From assembly GCA_031282245.1 (NCBI GenBank), contig JAITEB010000049.1, positions 1-51,753 of the forward strand: DNA of 51,753 bases, given 5' to 3'. The translations under genes and the position numbers were made by a program. The notes below the pieces were generated by a model. The model searched no databases and had not been told where the DNA came from. It was given only the letters and a program-made list of their open reading frames with translations. This DNA comes from Oscillospiraceae bacterium (GTDB taxonomy: Bacteria > Bacillota > Clostridia > Oscillospirales > Ruminococcaceae). Shown here piece after piece: positions 1 through 8,446 of this stretch (position 1 is the first letter of the stretch; each line of letters begins with the position of its first letter).

Positions 1-419
1 TTGTGGATGGCTTTCGAGCATACGACAGCTGGGCGCAGTCGGTCGATGACCACGGCCAATTTCTGGCGGGACTTCCACGATATTCTAAAATTATTGGCGA
101 GACCGACTATAAAGCCGCCTGCCGCGCCATCAAGGCCGCCGGCTACGCCACCGCGCCGGATTACGCCGACGTGCTCATCAAGACGATTCAGACTTATGGT
201 CTGAACTTTTACGACCCCGGAGGGAAATTCTGGCCTGAATCATCTCCAGAACCATCTTTAGAAGTAAAAACTTATACAGTCCAGCCCAGCGACAGTTTTT
301 GGAAGATTGCGGCGGAACAGCTGGGAAACGGAAATCGCTACAAAGAACTCGCGGAATTTAACTGGCTGACACCGGAGAGCATTATTTTTCCGGGTCAGGT
401 TTTGAAAATTCCGGAATAA
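1..419 (+). CDS. Phage-type endolysin, glucosaminidase plus LysM (5' end missing)
   Basis: The gene enters from outside the window; its reading frame is open from position 3 and stops at 417-419. About 138 residues are visible. The first ~70 residues match the C-terminal half of the N-acetylglucosaminidase (FlgJ/PF01832) fold, with the FRAYDSWAQSVDDHGQFL and AGYATAPDYADVLIKTI segments typical of Firmicute autolysins and phage endolysins. A proline-rich linker follows, then a C-terminal LysM peptidoglycan-binding module (YTVQPSDSFWKIAAEQLG to FPGQVLKIPE). It would cleave the glycan strand of peptidoglycan. With the phage remnant at 3805-4044, this suggests the right end of a prophage lysis module. 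A host autolysin is the alternative. Confidence 0.8.
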   Translation, partial: VDGFRAYDSWAQSVDDHGQFLAGLPRYSKIIGETDYKAACRAIKAAGYATAPDYADVLIKTIQTYGLNFYDPGGKFWPESSPEPSLEVKTYTVQPSDSFWKIAAEQLGNGNRYKELAEFNWLTPESIIFPGQVLKIPE

Positions 420-500
420 AATAAAAATCCCCATGGAAGCCTAAAATTTCCATACATCTTCATCCTACTTTCTTTTGGGAAAAATGACAAATCATACATC

Positions 501-529
501 TTGCCAAAAGAAAGGTATACTGATATAAT
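501..529 (+). promoter_or_regulatory. Sigma-A promoter upstream of the restriction-modification genes
   Basis: TTGCCA (501-506) and a perfect TATAAT (524-529) are separated by 17 bp. It points toward the methyltransferase gene, but two intrinsic terminators lie between it and the start codon at 739. Confidence 0.6.
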
Positions 530-581
530 TAAATTAAATAATTTAATATGTACCAGAATGATACTTTTCTGGGCAAAACCT

Positions 582-621
582 AAAAGGCGGTATGTAATGC
601 TAGTTACATATTGGCCTTTTT
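582..621 (+). terminator. Intrinsic terminator or attenuator, first in the R-M leader
   Basis: TATGTAA (591-597) pairs with TTACATA (604-610). Outside a small internal loop, AAAAGGC (582-588) pairs with GCCTTTT (614-620), ending in a T run. It lies about 50 bp after the promoter at 501-529. A transcript ending here would be near 85-90 nt and also contains a CCAGAA/TTCTGG hairpin (553-571). Confidence 0.5.
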
Positions 622-659
622 GTGCTCTGTCAATTATAAACCTAATCTCCGCCATTAGG

Positions 660-719
660 AACAAAGGCGAACCCGGTCCAGGTATTTTTCTTCGAATAGG
701 CGTTCGCATTTGTTTTTTT
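660..719 (+). terminator. Intrinsic terminator or attenuator, second in the R-M leader
   Basis: A 13-bp stem with one mismatch (660-672 with 702-714, arms AACAAAGGCGAAC and GTTCGCATTTGTT) is followed directly by seven T residues (713-719). It ends only 19 bp before the GTG start of the methyltransferase, so it may gate read-through into the R-M operon. Confidence 0.6.
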
Positions 720-738
720 AGAAAGAGGAACATTACTT

Positions 739-1575
739 GTGAAAAAGAATAGATTAGTTGCCCCTGTACTAAAATGGGTTGGTGGAAAACGGCAATTACT
801 TGACGCCTTCACGTCATTACTTCCCGACAGGGTTACTACATATTGTGAGCCATTTGTAGGCGGCGGCGCATTGCTTTTCGATTTGCAACCAAAAATCGCC
901 TATGTTAACGATATTAACAACGAGTTAATCCGCGTCTATGAAATTATAAAAAACAATGTAGAAGCCCTTATTACAGCTTTACAGGGTTTTAAAAATGAAG
1001 CGGAGTATTTTTATGCCGTCCGCGATTGGGACAGGGACAAGGCAACATATTCTTCTTTGACTGACATTCAAAAGGCGGCTCGGATAATATATTTGAATAA
1101 GACTTGTTATAACGGCTTGTTTAGAGTAAATAGCGCGGGAGAGTTCAATTCGCCTTTCGGAAACTACCGTAACCCTAATATTGTTAATGCCCCGGTGCTC
1201 CGAGCGGTTAGTTCATATTTGAAAGCCGCTACTGTTCATTTGACTTCTCTTGATTATGCGGAAGTTTTGCGGGCGTTGCCGAAAGGGGCATTTGTCTACC
1301 TTGACCCGCCTTATGACCCGGTTTCAGACACTTCCAGCTATACGGGTTACGCAAAGGGCGGCTTTTCTCGTGATGAGCAAATAAGACTTCGTGAGTCTTG
1401 CGACGAATTGCACAAGAGGGGTTTGCAGTTTATGCTTTCTAATTCCGCAACTGATTTTATTAAAGAGCAATACGCAAAATATAGTATTACTATTGTTAAG
1501 GCCAAACGGACTATAAATTCCGATGCGGCAAAGCGCGGGGAAATTGATGAAGTGGTGGTGAGAAACTATGAGTAG
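739..1575 (+). CDS. Dam-type DNA adenine N6-methyltransferase (D12 class)
   Basis: This 278-residue protein transfers a methyl group from S-adenosylmethionine to adenine in DNA. It has the alpha-class motif order: LKWVGGKRQLL (11-21, motif X), the SAM-binding CEPFVGGGALLF (36-47, motif I) and catalytic DPPY (189-192, motif IV), with the Dam-like tail RTINSDAAKRGEIDEVVV. Length fits Dam/M.DpnII enzymes, whose usual site is GATC; the site here is inferred only. The start is GTG with AGAGG upstream. It overlaps the next gene by 8 nt, so the two are translationally coupled as a type II R-M pair. Both genes are AT-rich compared with the rest of the window, suggesting transfer. Confidence 0.93.
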   Translation: MKKNRLVAPVLKWVGGKRQLLDAFTSLLPDRVTTYCEPFVGGGALLFDLQPKIAYVNDINNELIRVYEIIKNNVEALITALQGFKNEAEYFYAVRDWDRDKATYSSLTDIQKAARIIYLNKTCYNGLFRVNSAGEFNSPFGNYRNPNIVNAPVLRAVSSYLKAATVHLTSLDYAEVLRALPKGAFVYLDPPYDPVSDTSSYTGYAKGGFSRDEQIRLRESCDELHKRGLQFMLSNSATDFIKEQYAKYSITIVKAKRTINSDAAKRGEIDEVVVRNYE

Positions 1576-2860
1576 CCCACCGAAAAGCCTAAATGATACT
1601 GCATGGGAGCTGCTATTTGAAAAGTACGATATTTTGGCTTGCATTGATGCACAAGGGCGGTTTGAGATTTCGGTGGCACAAATAAAAGAATTCAGAGAAC
1701 CTCGCCTTATGGCAAAATTTGACCACACGATAAATTTGCCGAAAATTTTTGTCGATAACCGTTTGGCTATTCTGCCAATTACACGGGGAGACTACGTTAT
1801 ATCGCATTTCGATGCTTATCACAAATTTGAAGCTGATAATGAGCCTATAACAAGGGTCTCATTACCAACATATATACAAAGCCTTGATTCGACGAATATA
1901 CCCAGTGAAGCCATTGCGTTAAATTGCGCCGTCGCTGCGGGTATTGTCGCTGACTTCCTGCAGGATGAAGATATAGTTTCTACTGTGTCGGGGCGTATGG
2001 GTTCTGGGTCTTTTGCCTTTAATATAGCAAATTCAAAAACAAATATGCCTTGTACTGTGCAGGTAACTAATTCGCAAATAGAGATTGACGCCGCTTATGA
2101 GGGGGTAAAAGGATTAGCCCTGTTTGAAGCCAAACGCGACTTGCCCAAGGATTTTTTAGTACGACAGCTTTATTATCCGTTTAGAGTATGGCAACGCCGT
2201 GTTACAAAAACAGTCCGTCCGCTTTTTCTTGTATACTCAAACGGAATATACAGGTTGTATGAGTACGATTTTCAAGATTTGAATAATTATAATTCGCTCG
2301 TACTTGTTAAACAGAAAAATTACTCCGTTGAAGATACTACTATTGAGATAAGCGACATTCAAAGTGTACTGTATCAGGCAAGGATAGAGCAAGAGCCAAA
2401 AACACCTTTCCCGCAAGCTAATAATTTCAAGCGGGTAATAAATATTTGCGAATTATTAAATGAACAAGAATTAAACCGGAATGACGTAACGGAACAATAC
2501 GCTTTCGACGCAAGACAAACAAATTACTATACAGACGCGGCGCGGTATCTTGGTTTGCTCGAAAAGAAAAGAAAAGGTTCAACGCCGATTTATTCTTTGA
2601 GCGATAAGGGAAAGCGTATACTGAATTTAAGTTTCAAGCAGCGTCAGCTAGCGTACTGTAATTGCATTTTATCGCACAAAGCTTTTGGCGACACTCTCCG
2701 AAAATATTTTGAAAGCGGATGTATGCCGTCAACTGGGGATATTGTGGGTATTATGAAGCAATCAAAGCTTTTTAATATAGGAAGTGACGATACCTTTGAA
2801 CGTCGTTCTTCCACAATCAAGGGGTGGTTAAATTGGATAATAGGGCTTATTAACGAATAG
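1568..2860 (+). CDS. Probable type II restriction endonuclease (PD-(D/E)XK-like)
   Basis: This 430-residue protein is encoded directly after the methyltransferase and overlaps it by 8 nt. I do not recognise a named enzyme. The central part has a plausible PD-(D/E)XK nuclease core: D174 in the strand VTNSQIEIDAAYEG, then E187-A-K189 in GLALFEAKRDLP, followed by the helix DFLVRQLYYPFRVW. The region 290-355 looks like a winged helix (EQYAFDARQTNYYTDAARYL, then YSLSDKGKRIL) that could bind DNA. It would cut the site that its partner methylates. The operon context and catalytic motif are good evidence; the cut site and exact family are unknown. Composition is AT-rich, like the methyltransferase. 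Confidence 0.75.
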   Translation: MSSPPKSLNDTAWELLFEKYDILACIDAQGRFEISVAQIKEFREPRLMAKFDHTINLPKIFVDNRLAILPITRGDYVISHFDAYHKFEADNEPITRVSLPTYIQSLDSTNIPSEAIALNCAVAAGIVADFLQDEDIVSTVSGRMGSGSFAFNIANSKTNMPCTVQVTNSQIEIDAAYEGVKGLALFEAKRDLPKDFLVRQLYYPFRVWQRRVTKTVRPLFLVYSNGIYRLYEYDFQDLNNYNSLVLVKQKNYSVEDTTIEISDIQSVLYQARIEQEPKTPFPQANNFKRVINICELLNEQELNRNDVTEQYAFDARQTNYYTDAARYLGLLEKKRKGSTPIYSLSDKGKRILNLSFKQRQLAYCNCILSHKAFGDTLRKYFESGCMPSTGDIVGIMKQSKLFNIGSDDTFERRSSTIKGWLNWIIGLINE

Positions 2861-3136
2861 CTGTTTTTCACGATAATTGCCAGTCCAGATGGTAATTTCG
2901 CAACTTGCGGTCAACTTAAATTTTCGCATAACTGCGAAGATTTGGAGCCCGAATAGCATGAATATTAAGCAAAATTAAAAGCCGCACAAAGTAAAAACTC
3001 TTATACGGCAATATAGTTATCAGGCAAAATATTTAATTTTTCATTGACATTTTTATCTAATTTCGCTTAGTTTTTACGAAAATAGCTTAGCGTTGCTTAA
3101 TTATTCTTAACTCAATAAACCGCACAACAAAAGCAA

Positions 3137-3167
3137 AACCCGCTTAATCGCAATGATTAGGCGGGTT
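3137..3167 (-). terminator. Intrinsic terminator of tRNA-Ser
   Basis: A 13-bp stem with one G-T pair (3137-3149 with 3155-3167, outer arms AACCCGC/GCGGGTT) closes a 5-nt loop. On the minus strand it is followed by a T-rich stretch, 7 bp downstream of the tRNA-Ser CCA end. Confidence 0.8.
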
Positions 3168-3173
3168 GAAATT

Positions 3174-3264
3174 TGGCGGAGAAGGAGGGATTCGAACCCT
3201 CGGGCGCTATCAACGCTTACACGAGTTCCAGTCGTGCCCCTTAGACCAGCTCGGACACTTCTCC
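3174..3264 (-). tRNA. tRNA-Ser (anticodon GGA)
   Basis: The 91-nt minus-strand sequence folds as a class II tRNA. The acceptor stem is GGAGAAG/CTTCTCC with discriminator G and encoded CCA (3174-3176). The anticodon arm CACGA-CTGGAAC-TCGTG gives anticodon GGA. A long variable arm and a GAGGG-TTCGAAT-CCCTC T arm are present. It has its own promoter and terminator. Confidence 0.96.
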
Positions 3265-3284
3265 TAAAATAATTTAATGCAAAT

Positions 3285-3313
3285 ATTATATCAGAATATA
3301 TTATGAAAATCAA
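3285..3313 (-). promoter_or_regulatory. Promoter of tRNA-Ser
   Basis: On the minus strand, TTGATT (3308-3313), a 17-bp spacer and TATAAT (3285-3290) end 20 bp before the mature tRNA 5' end. Confidence 0.8.
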
Positions 3314-3378
3314 GAGTTTTTATTTAAATTATAGTTAACGGCATTTATAAGTGTAAAGGTAAATGATATAATAAAACC

Positions 3379-3785
3379 ATGGCATATCCTGTAAAAATGA
3401 GGCGAGCCGCCCTGGAAACACTGCATAAAGGTCATAGGAGAATCTTGAGAAAGAAAGCGGTTCATTAGAAAACAGAGCTCTTGAGCGCAGACCCTATAAA
3501 ATCGACCGTGACGCACTGCTTAAATATTGCGAAGAAAATCCCTTCGCAACACATATAGAAACCGCAGCTTTCTTTATAATTGTAACGAGAGAGGCATTCG
3601 TCACGCAAAGAAGGCTTTGGTAATTATACGTAAAAAAAGACAACCCGGTACATAGAGCGCGATGAACAGCAACGAACAGAGTTTGTCGAGACGGTAAACA
3701 CCCTGCCCGACGACACAGAGTTTTACGCCGATTAATCCGGCTTTGAGGAACATTATTCTCGCACACATGGCTATTCCCCGCCCCC
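3379..3785 (+). pseudogene. Decayed IS630-family transposase, N-terminal part
   Basis: Translated fragments match the start of IS630-type transposases, but in several frames. An ATG at 3379 begins MAYPVKMRRAALETLHKGHR. After an apparent internal deletion and frameshift come ESGSLENRALERRPYKID and DALLKYCEENPFAT, then CNERGIRHAKKALVIIRKKR in another frame, and ERDEQQRTEFVETVNTLPDD followed by FYAD-stop-SGFEEHYSRTHGYSP. The stop falls where the family usually has Glu. The DDE-type catalytic core is interrupted or lost, and similarity ends abruptly near 3785 where phage sequence begins on the other strand. It cannot encode a working transposase. Assignment rests on remembered family sequence. 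Confidence 0.75.
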
Positions 3786-3804
3786 CCGCCTCCGTGAAAT
3801 TTGA

Positions 3805-4044
3805 TTGGCGGAGGAAGTCTTCATCGTTCTCGGCTCTGGGCTTGCCGCCGAGCGGGTCGCCGTCGCGCTGTTCAGCCCGCAGGCGATTCCCTTGTTGCCG
3901 TTCTAGTTGAATGCGTAGAAGTTCACACTGGCGCGGGCATATACTCCGCTGTAAATTTGTGAGCGTTCCATAATTGTCTCGCAGGCGGTGTCCACGATGC
4001 CGGGCGCCGTGGTGCAGCTCGCGTCCTGAATTTCTATGGTCATA
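3805..4044 (-). pseudogene. Decayed phage DUF2815-type gene, C-terminal part
   Basis: Read on the minus strand, the sequence gives SCTTAPGIVDTACETIMERS, QIYSGVYARASVNFYAFN, an in-frame stop, NGNKGIACGLN, and after a frameshift DGDPLGGKPRAENDEDF. This is the order seen at the C-terminus of the phage DUF2815 family (putative single-strand DNA-binding, replication module). The N-terminal half is missing, and one stop plus one frameshift interrupt the rest. It marks an eroded prophage between the two tRNA genes and abuts the IS630 remnant. Confidence 0.65.
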
Positions 4045-4105
4045 TGTTCGCCCCCTATGTTTTGGCTTCGATTCGCTGGTATAAAATTACAGTCGGGCTG
4101 CGGCA

Positions 4106-4148
4106 AAGCAGTGCCGGAATCAAAAATAATTTGATTCCGGCACTGCTT
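4106..4148 (-). terminator. Perfect 19-bp hairpin downstream of tRNA-Cys
   Basis: Arms 4106-4124 and 4130-4148 are perfect inverted copies around a 5-nt AT loop. It starts 6 bp past the tRNA-Cys 3' end and probably terminates it. The T tail is weak on the minus strand and the hairpin may work in both directions. Confidence 0.6.
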
Positions 4149-4153
4149 GTTTC

Positions 4154-4227
4154 TGGAGGCGCTACCCGGATTTGAACCGGGGATAAAGGTTTTGCAGACC
4201 TCTGCCTTGCCTCTTGGCTATAGCGCC
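4154..4227 (-). tRNA. tRNA-Cys (anticodon GCA)
   Basis: The 74-nt minus-strand sequence folds with acceptor stem GGCGCTA/TAGCGCC, discriminator U and encoded CCA (4154-4156). The anticodon arm GAGGT-CTGCAAA-ACCTT gives anticodon GCA. The T arm CCCGG-TTCAAAT-CCGGG is intact. Confidence 0.96.
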
Positions 4228-4252
4228 GCATTTATTGAAATACAGCTAATAA

Positions 4253-4281
4253 ATTATAATCTATCCGGACAAAAAAAGCAA
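4253..4281 (-). promoter_or_regulatory. Promoter of tRNA-Cys
   Basis: On the minus strand, TTGCTT (4276-4281), a 17-bp spacer and TATAAT (4253-4258) lie about 25 bp upstream of the tRNA. Confidence 0.8.
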
Positions 4282-4345
4282 GAGCAATTATGCATATTTT
4301 TTTGCAAAAACGGCTGGCTTTTTTAATTATAGATCTCTGCAAAGA

Positions 4346-4380
4346 GCGGGCAGCAACGAAAAAAATTCACCCCTGCCCGC
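4346..4380 (-). terminator. Possible terminator after the glycosyltransferase gene
   Basis: GCGGGCAG (4346-4353) and CTGCCCGC (4373-4380) form an 8-bp stem with a 19-nt loop just past the stop codon. No good T run follows on the minus strand, so this is tentative. Confidence 0.35.
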
Positions 4381-4385
4381 GGAAT

Positions 4386-5642
4386 CTATTCGTTTTTGTC
4401 CGATTTACCGGAATCCTTTTTTGAAGACTTACGCGAAGGCAGCAGAAGCAGCTTTCTCTTCCCGGCCCGCCTTGCGGCATACCCAAGCTGCGCCTCGCGG
4501 TAGACTATCTCCAAAGCCCTCCCCAAGTCCTCCGACCCAAAAGCTTTGACGCTGCCCCTCGTCGCGGCGCGGAAATCGGCAAGCTCTCCGCCGGGCATGT
4601 CGCGGATTGATTTAAGCGCAGCCGCCATTTCCTCCGCGCCGTTGAAAGTGTAACCGTTCAGGCCGTCCACAACCTGGTTTTTGTTCATCTCGTCATATCT
4701 CTGAATTACGGGCAGACCCATGGCCATAGCCTCCAGCATGGAAATGGAGTAAGTGTCCGAAAGCGAGGCCGTCACATAAGCGTCGCCGGCGGCGTAGTAG
4801 GGCGGAAGCTTCTCGTGCAGGACTTTTCCCGCAAAAGTAACCATGCCGGAAATGCCCAGCCGTCTGGCCTGTTCTTCCAGACTTCCCCGCGCGGGACCGT
4901 CGCCCACAATCAGCAAATGCAGCCCGTCCCTTTCAGAAATAGTCTGCCCCCAGTTATCCAGCACGACATGCACGCTTTTTTCAGTTCCCAGGCGCCCGAC
5001 AAAAAGAGCAAGCGTTCTGTCGCGCCCTATATTATATTTTTCGCGCACCATATCCGCCGCGCCGGAATTGACGCTTTCCGGGCTGAAGGCGTCAAGCTCG
5101 ACAGGATTCGGAATAACCGTCACAGGGCTTGTAACGCCGATGCTCCTGAAATACTGCCGCACCTTGTCCGAAGGACCCGTCAGCGCGCAGGCGCGGTCGG
5201 CAATGTATTTCGCATACCTGTGCGAAACGCTTCGGGCTATCGGTACAAGAGACCACGGCGCAACGTAATAAATATATTCATCATACATTGTGTGCAAAGT
5301 ATAGACAATCGGCTTGCGCAAAAGCCCTGCCGCCAATACCCCGAAAAGCCCGATGCCGAACTCCTGATGCACATGGCATATATCGGGATTGAATTCCTCC
5401 AGATATTTCATTCTGGTTCTGCTGACAGGGGCGGCAAGTCCAAAACCGTATAGTTTTTTAAGTCTAAGCGAAGGGCAGTGCAGAACGCCGTCTTTTATAT
5501 AATGTCTTCTTGCGTTCGGATACGCGCTGACAACAAGAACATTGTGCCCAAGACTTTCCAGTCCTTCTTTCAGCGCCTTCACATGGGTGACGACGCCATT
5601 AATAAACGGCAGGTATGTTTCAACAAAAATTGCAATTCTCAT
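4386..5642 (-). CDS. GT4 family glycosyltransferase
   Basis: This 418-residue protein has the GT-B fold of family 4 retaining glycosyltransferases. It begins MRIAIFVETYLPFINGVVTH, the glycine-containing acceptor loop seen in diacylglycerol glucosyltransferases and phosphatidylinositol mannosyltransferases. DICHVHQEFGIGLFG lies in the N-terminal domain and the sugar-nucleotide-binding SLSDTYSISMLEAMAMGLPV near residues 290-310 carries the family E-x7-E region. The lysine-rich tail suggests membrane association. The likely role is glycolipid synthesis from UDP- or GDP-sugar; the acceptor is not visible. GGGAGC lies upstream of the ATG. A palindrome AAGTAT-N8-ATACTT (5710-5729) in the promoter region could be an operator. 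Confidence 0.88.
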   Translation of the reverse strand: MRIAIFVETYLPFINGVVTHVKALKEGLESLGHNVLVVSAYPNARRHYIKDGVLHCPSLRLKKLYGFGLAAPVSRTRMKYLEEFNPDICHVHQEFGIGLFGVLAAGLLRKPIVYTLHTMYDEYIYYVAPWSLVPIARSVSHRYAKYIADRACALTGPSDKVRQYFRSIGVTSPVTVIPNPVELDAFSPESVNSGAADMVREKYNIGRDRTLALFVGRLGTEKSVHVVLDNWGQTISERDGLHLLIVGDGPARGSLEEQARRLGISGMVTFAGKVLHEKLPPYYAAGDAYVTASLSDTYSISMLEAMAMGLPVIQRYDEMNKNQVVDGLNGYTFNGAEEMAAALKSIRDMPGGELADFRAATRGSVKAFGSEDLGRALEIVYREAQLGYAARRAGKRKLLLLPSRKSSKKDSGKSDKNE

Positions 5643-5802
5643 CTAAAAAAGCTCCCAACATGCTTTATTTTTCGCAATGCGCGCAAGTATTAAACTGTTT
5701 TATAAGCTTAAGTATAACATATAATACTTGTTTGGTATGAAAATTTTATGAATATTTTAAAGGCCCTCCGCATGTCTGCGGGAAGTCTCAAAAAGATAAA
5801 AA

Positions 5803-8346
5803 TCAAATCAGCTTTTCTTCAGTAGCAATCCGTATCGCTTCAATAAGGCTGCTTGCGCCCAGTTTTGAATAGACCGAATCAGTAATAGTCTTGACGGTAT
5901 TTTCCGAAATATTTCTGTCGGCGGCGATTTCCGAACGCGACAAGCCCTGCGACAGGTCGAGCAGTATTTCTTTCTCACGCCTGGAAAGCTCCACTTCTTT
6001 TTCCAGCTTGTGCGTTTTCCTGTATTCGGCGATTATAAGAGACTGCTGTCTTGCATAGGCGGCGGATTTGCGATTGATTTCCGACAGCCATTCTCTTGAA
6101 ACAGTGCGTTCCGGGTCTTTCATCGCAGCCGCCGTAAGGGTGCGCATGTCCTTACCCAGTTCGGCAAAGGGCATTGTAATACGGTTGGGCGAAGAAAGCT
6201 TACAGGCCTCCTCCAGCGCGGCAAAGGACTCTTTGCGGGCCTTTGTATGATAAAGGCAGACAGCCTGCAAAGCCAGCATTTCCAGCCGTCCGAACAAAAT
6301 CTGCGGAAGTTTAAGCTGCTCTTCTATATAGGCCAGCAGGGTGGAATATTCTGAAAGAAAGTAGCAGCAGCGCATTTTCACCTGGTTCTCAAAATTTTCT
6401 ACGTCAGCCGGATTGTTGTAACGCGAAAAGTTCCCCCTGATCCAGTCCGGCGCAAACTCAGGGATGCGCAGATTCAGGTAATACCAGCCCAGAGCAATGT
6501 CAAAAGCTACTTTTCGGGTTGTATAGTCCTGCTCGGAGACAAGGTCTTTCATCCTGTCGAGAAATTGCCCGGCCTTGTCAAGTTTTCCCTGGGAGAAGGC
6601 GATGCGCATGGAGTAAAACAACGAGCGGTGCAGAATATCAAACTGCCTGTTCGCTTTTGCGGATTCCGCCGACAGGGAGAGAAGGTTTTCAGCCCGCTTC
6701 AGGTCGTTCTGATAGAAAAAGAGAACGCCTTCGGACAGACTGTCCTCGCCGGACATAGCGCCGAAGGAAGATACCGCCGCGTTTGGGACGGCGCGCTCCA
6801 CGGCGGACAGATACTCCCGCATTGCGGCGGGATCCGGAATACCCACAAGGGAAGCCCACGGGCTTACGGGCTTGCTTACATTTGTGCCGCTGACAAAATA
6901 AGGATATTTTAAATACTGCTCGGCCGCTTTTGCATAGTAAATGTCAAAATCGTAACAATGGTCATAAATACATGATTTCGCGCGTATATAAGCCATGCAG
7001 ATATATACGCTGCTTAGAACGACGTGCTTGCTAACTCCGTCGGGCGCCGCAAGATACATTGCTTCGTATTTTACGGCAAGTTCCATCGCGCGCGAAAGCC
7101 ACCCCAGATTAATCAAGACTTTCAAACGCATTGCGGGAAAGACAATATCATTTTCGGCCGTGCCGGGCGGCGCGGATTCAAAAATTTTGTTCAGATACAG
7201 CAGGATGTCTCCGGGAATCAGCACCCCGAAACCAAGCGTCAGTATAGAAATTGACGAATAGTCCCCCATATGGGCATAGTAAGAAATAGCGTCAACTTTG
7301 TAGTTATTTTTGACGCACCAGTTAGCGGCTTTCTGATACGTGCTCTTTTTTTCTTCTTCGGAAAGTTCCCCCTGCCTCTCCCGCAGATACTCCAAAAACA
7401 AATGATGTATTAAATATGCTTTCAGGCGCATGTCATAACGGATATACGCGCTGATTTTCTCCATTTCGTCCAGCAGGCTTGCGTCGTCTGCGATAAGCGC
7501 CACCAAATCCGCATCCAGGTGATCAATAAGCGATAGCCGTATCAGGAAATTCCTCAGCTGCCCGGACAGGGTTAAAAAAATCTCGTTTTCAATCAGGCTG
7601 AAAATATTTATTTTCATAGCGCTTCGGACATAGCCTTCAAAAGAGGGATTTTTTTTCATTGAGCGCCCGATCAGGTTGACGGCCATTGCCCAGCCGTCTG
7701 TGTCCCGGGATATTTCCTCGAAGAAATGCGGCAAAGCGGGCACGCCAAGCTGCCGGAAATATGCGGCCAGCTCGTTTTCCGTAAATCGGAGAGCCTTTTC
7801 GTCGATAATAATTGCCTTATTGTTTTTCATCAGCTCCGTTATAAACTTTGAGCTGGGTTCCGTGCGGGAGATCAGTATTACCGAAGCTTTTGGAATAAAC
7901 GCTTTAATAAACCTGTCCGCATAATCCAGCAGAACAGGGCTGCTTATCAGGTGTACGTCGTCCATCACTACCAGGCGCTTTTTGGCGGGCAGCGAACGCA
8001 TAACGGCAAAATACCGCGCCCATTCGTCCTCGCTTGGAGGAAAACTGAATTTTCTCAGCATTGACGCAAAAGAGGAGTTAAACTGCGAAAGGGCGTAAGT
8101 ATAATTCTCCCAAAAACGGGATTCCATATTATCAAGTTCCGAAAGCTGCATCCAAAGCACAGTATCGCAATACTTGCGCACAAACGAATAAACAGCACGC
8201 GTTTTGCCATACCCCGCCCCGGCGCAGACCACCGTAAGGGGCAGCTTTACGGCATTTTCAAGAAGCTGATTTATGCGCGGACGTTCCATGTATGAGCCGC
8301 CTTTGTAAAAAGCGTCTGGAGTCATAAAAGAAGCCTTGCTCCGCAT
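5803..8346 (-). CDS. MalT-like LuxR-family transcriptional activator (large ATP-binding)
   Basis: This 847-residue protein has the layout of MalT/STAND regulators: an N-terminal P-loop GAGYGKT (43-49), a Walker B-like RLVVMDDVHLI near residues 125-135, a long helical TPR-like middle, and a C-terminal LuxR helix-turn-helix (SRREKEILLDLSQGLSRSEI, then ISENTVKTITDSVYSKLG). Such proteins oligomerise on binding ATP and an inducer and then activate promoters. The inducer is unknown. The divergence from MalT is large, but glgP and malQ lie nearby on the same strand and could be targets. GGGGAG precedes the ATG. The gene has its own promoter and a terminator-containing leader (8447-8552). Confidence 0.88.
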   Translation of the reverse strand: MRSKASFMTPDAFYKGGSYMERPRINQLLENAVKLPLTVVCAGAGYGKTRAVYSFVRKYCDTVLWMQLSELDNMESRFWENYTYALSQFNSSFASMLRKFSFPPSEDEWARYFAVMRSLPAKKRLVVMDDVHLISSPVLLDYADRFIKAFIPKASVILISRTEPSSKFITELMKNNKAIIIDEKALRFTENELAAYFRQLGVPALPHFFEEISRDTDGWAMAVNLIGRSMKKNPSFEGYVRSAMKINIFSLIENEIFLTLSGQLRNFLIRLSLIDHLDADLVALIADDASLLDEMEKISAYIRYDMRLKAYLIHHLFLEYLRERQGELSEEEKKSTYQKAANWCVKNNYKVDAISYYAHMGDYSSISILTLGFGVLIPGDILLYLNKIFESAPPGTAENDIVFPAMRLKVLINLGWLSRAMELAVKYEAMYLAAPDGVSKHVVLSSVYICMAYIRAKSCIYDHCYDFDIYYAKAAEQYLKYPYFVSGTNVSKPVSPWASLVGIPDPAAMREYLSAVERAVPNAAVSSFGAMSGEDSLSEGVLFFYQNDLKRAENLLSLSAESAKANRQFDILHRSLFYSMRIAFSQGKLDKAGQFLDRMKDLVSEQDYTTRKVAFDIALGWYYLNLRIPEFAPDWIRGNFSRYNNPADVENFENQVKMRCCYFLSEYSTLLAYIEEQLKLPQILFGRLEMLALQAVCLYHTKARKESFAALEEACKLSSPNRITMPFAELGKDMRTLTAAAMKDPERTVSREWLSEINRKSAAYARQQSLIIAEYRKTHKLEKEVELSRREKEILLDLSQGLSRSEIAADRNISENTVKTITDSVYSKLGASSLIEAIRIATEEKLI

Positions 8347-8446
8347 CTTATCTCACTCCCCTTTTTATATATTTATAAGCGTCAAACGCGGCAGGAACCG
8401 GCCGCCCGCCGCCCTCCTGCGCGATTGATCGCCGGACATACAAAAA

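Noticed and set aside
3494-3766. Minus-strand frame of 90 codons opposite the IS630 remnant
   Set aside because: The plus strand carries clear transposase fragments; the antisense frame has no domain or ribosome binding site.
3174-4227. Prophage attachment site duplicates at tRNA-Ser or tRNA-Cys
   Set aside because: I found no second copy of either tRNA 3' end within the window; the other copy could lie to the left but is not visible.
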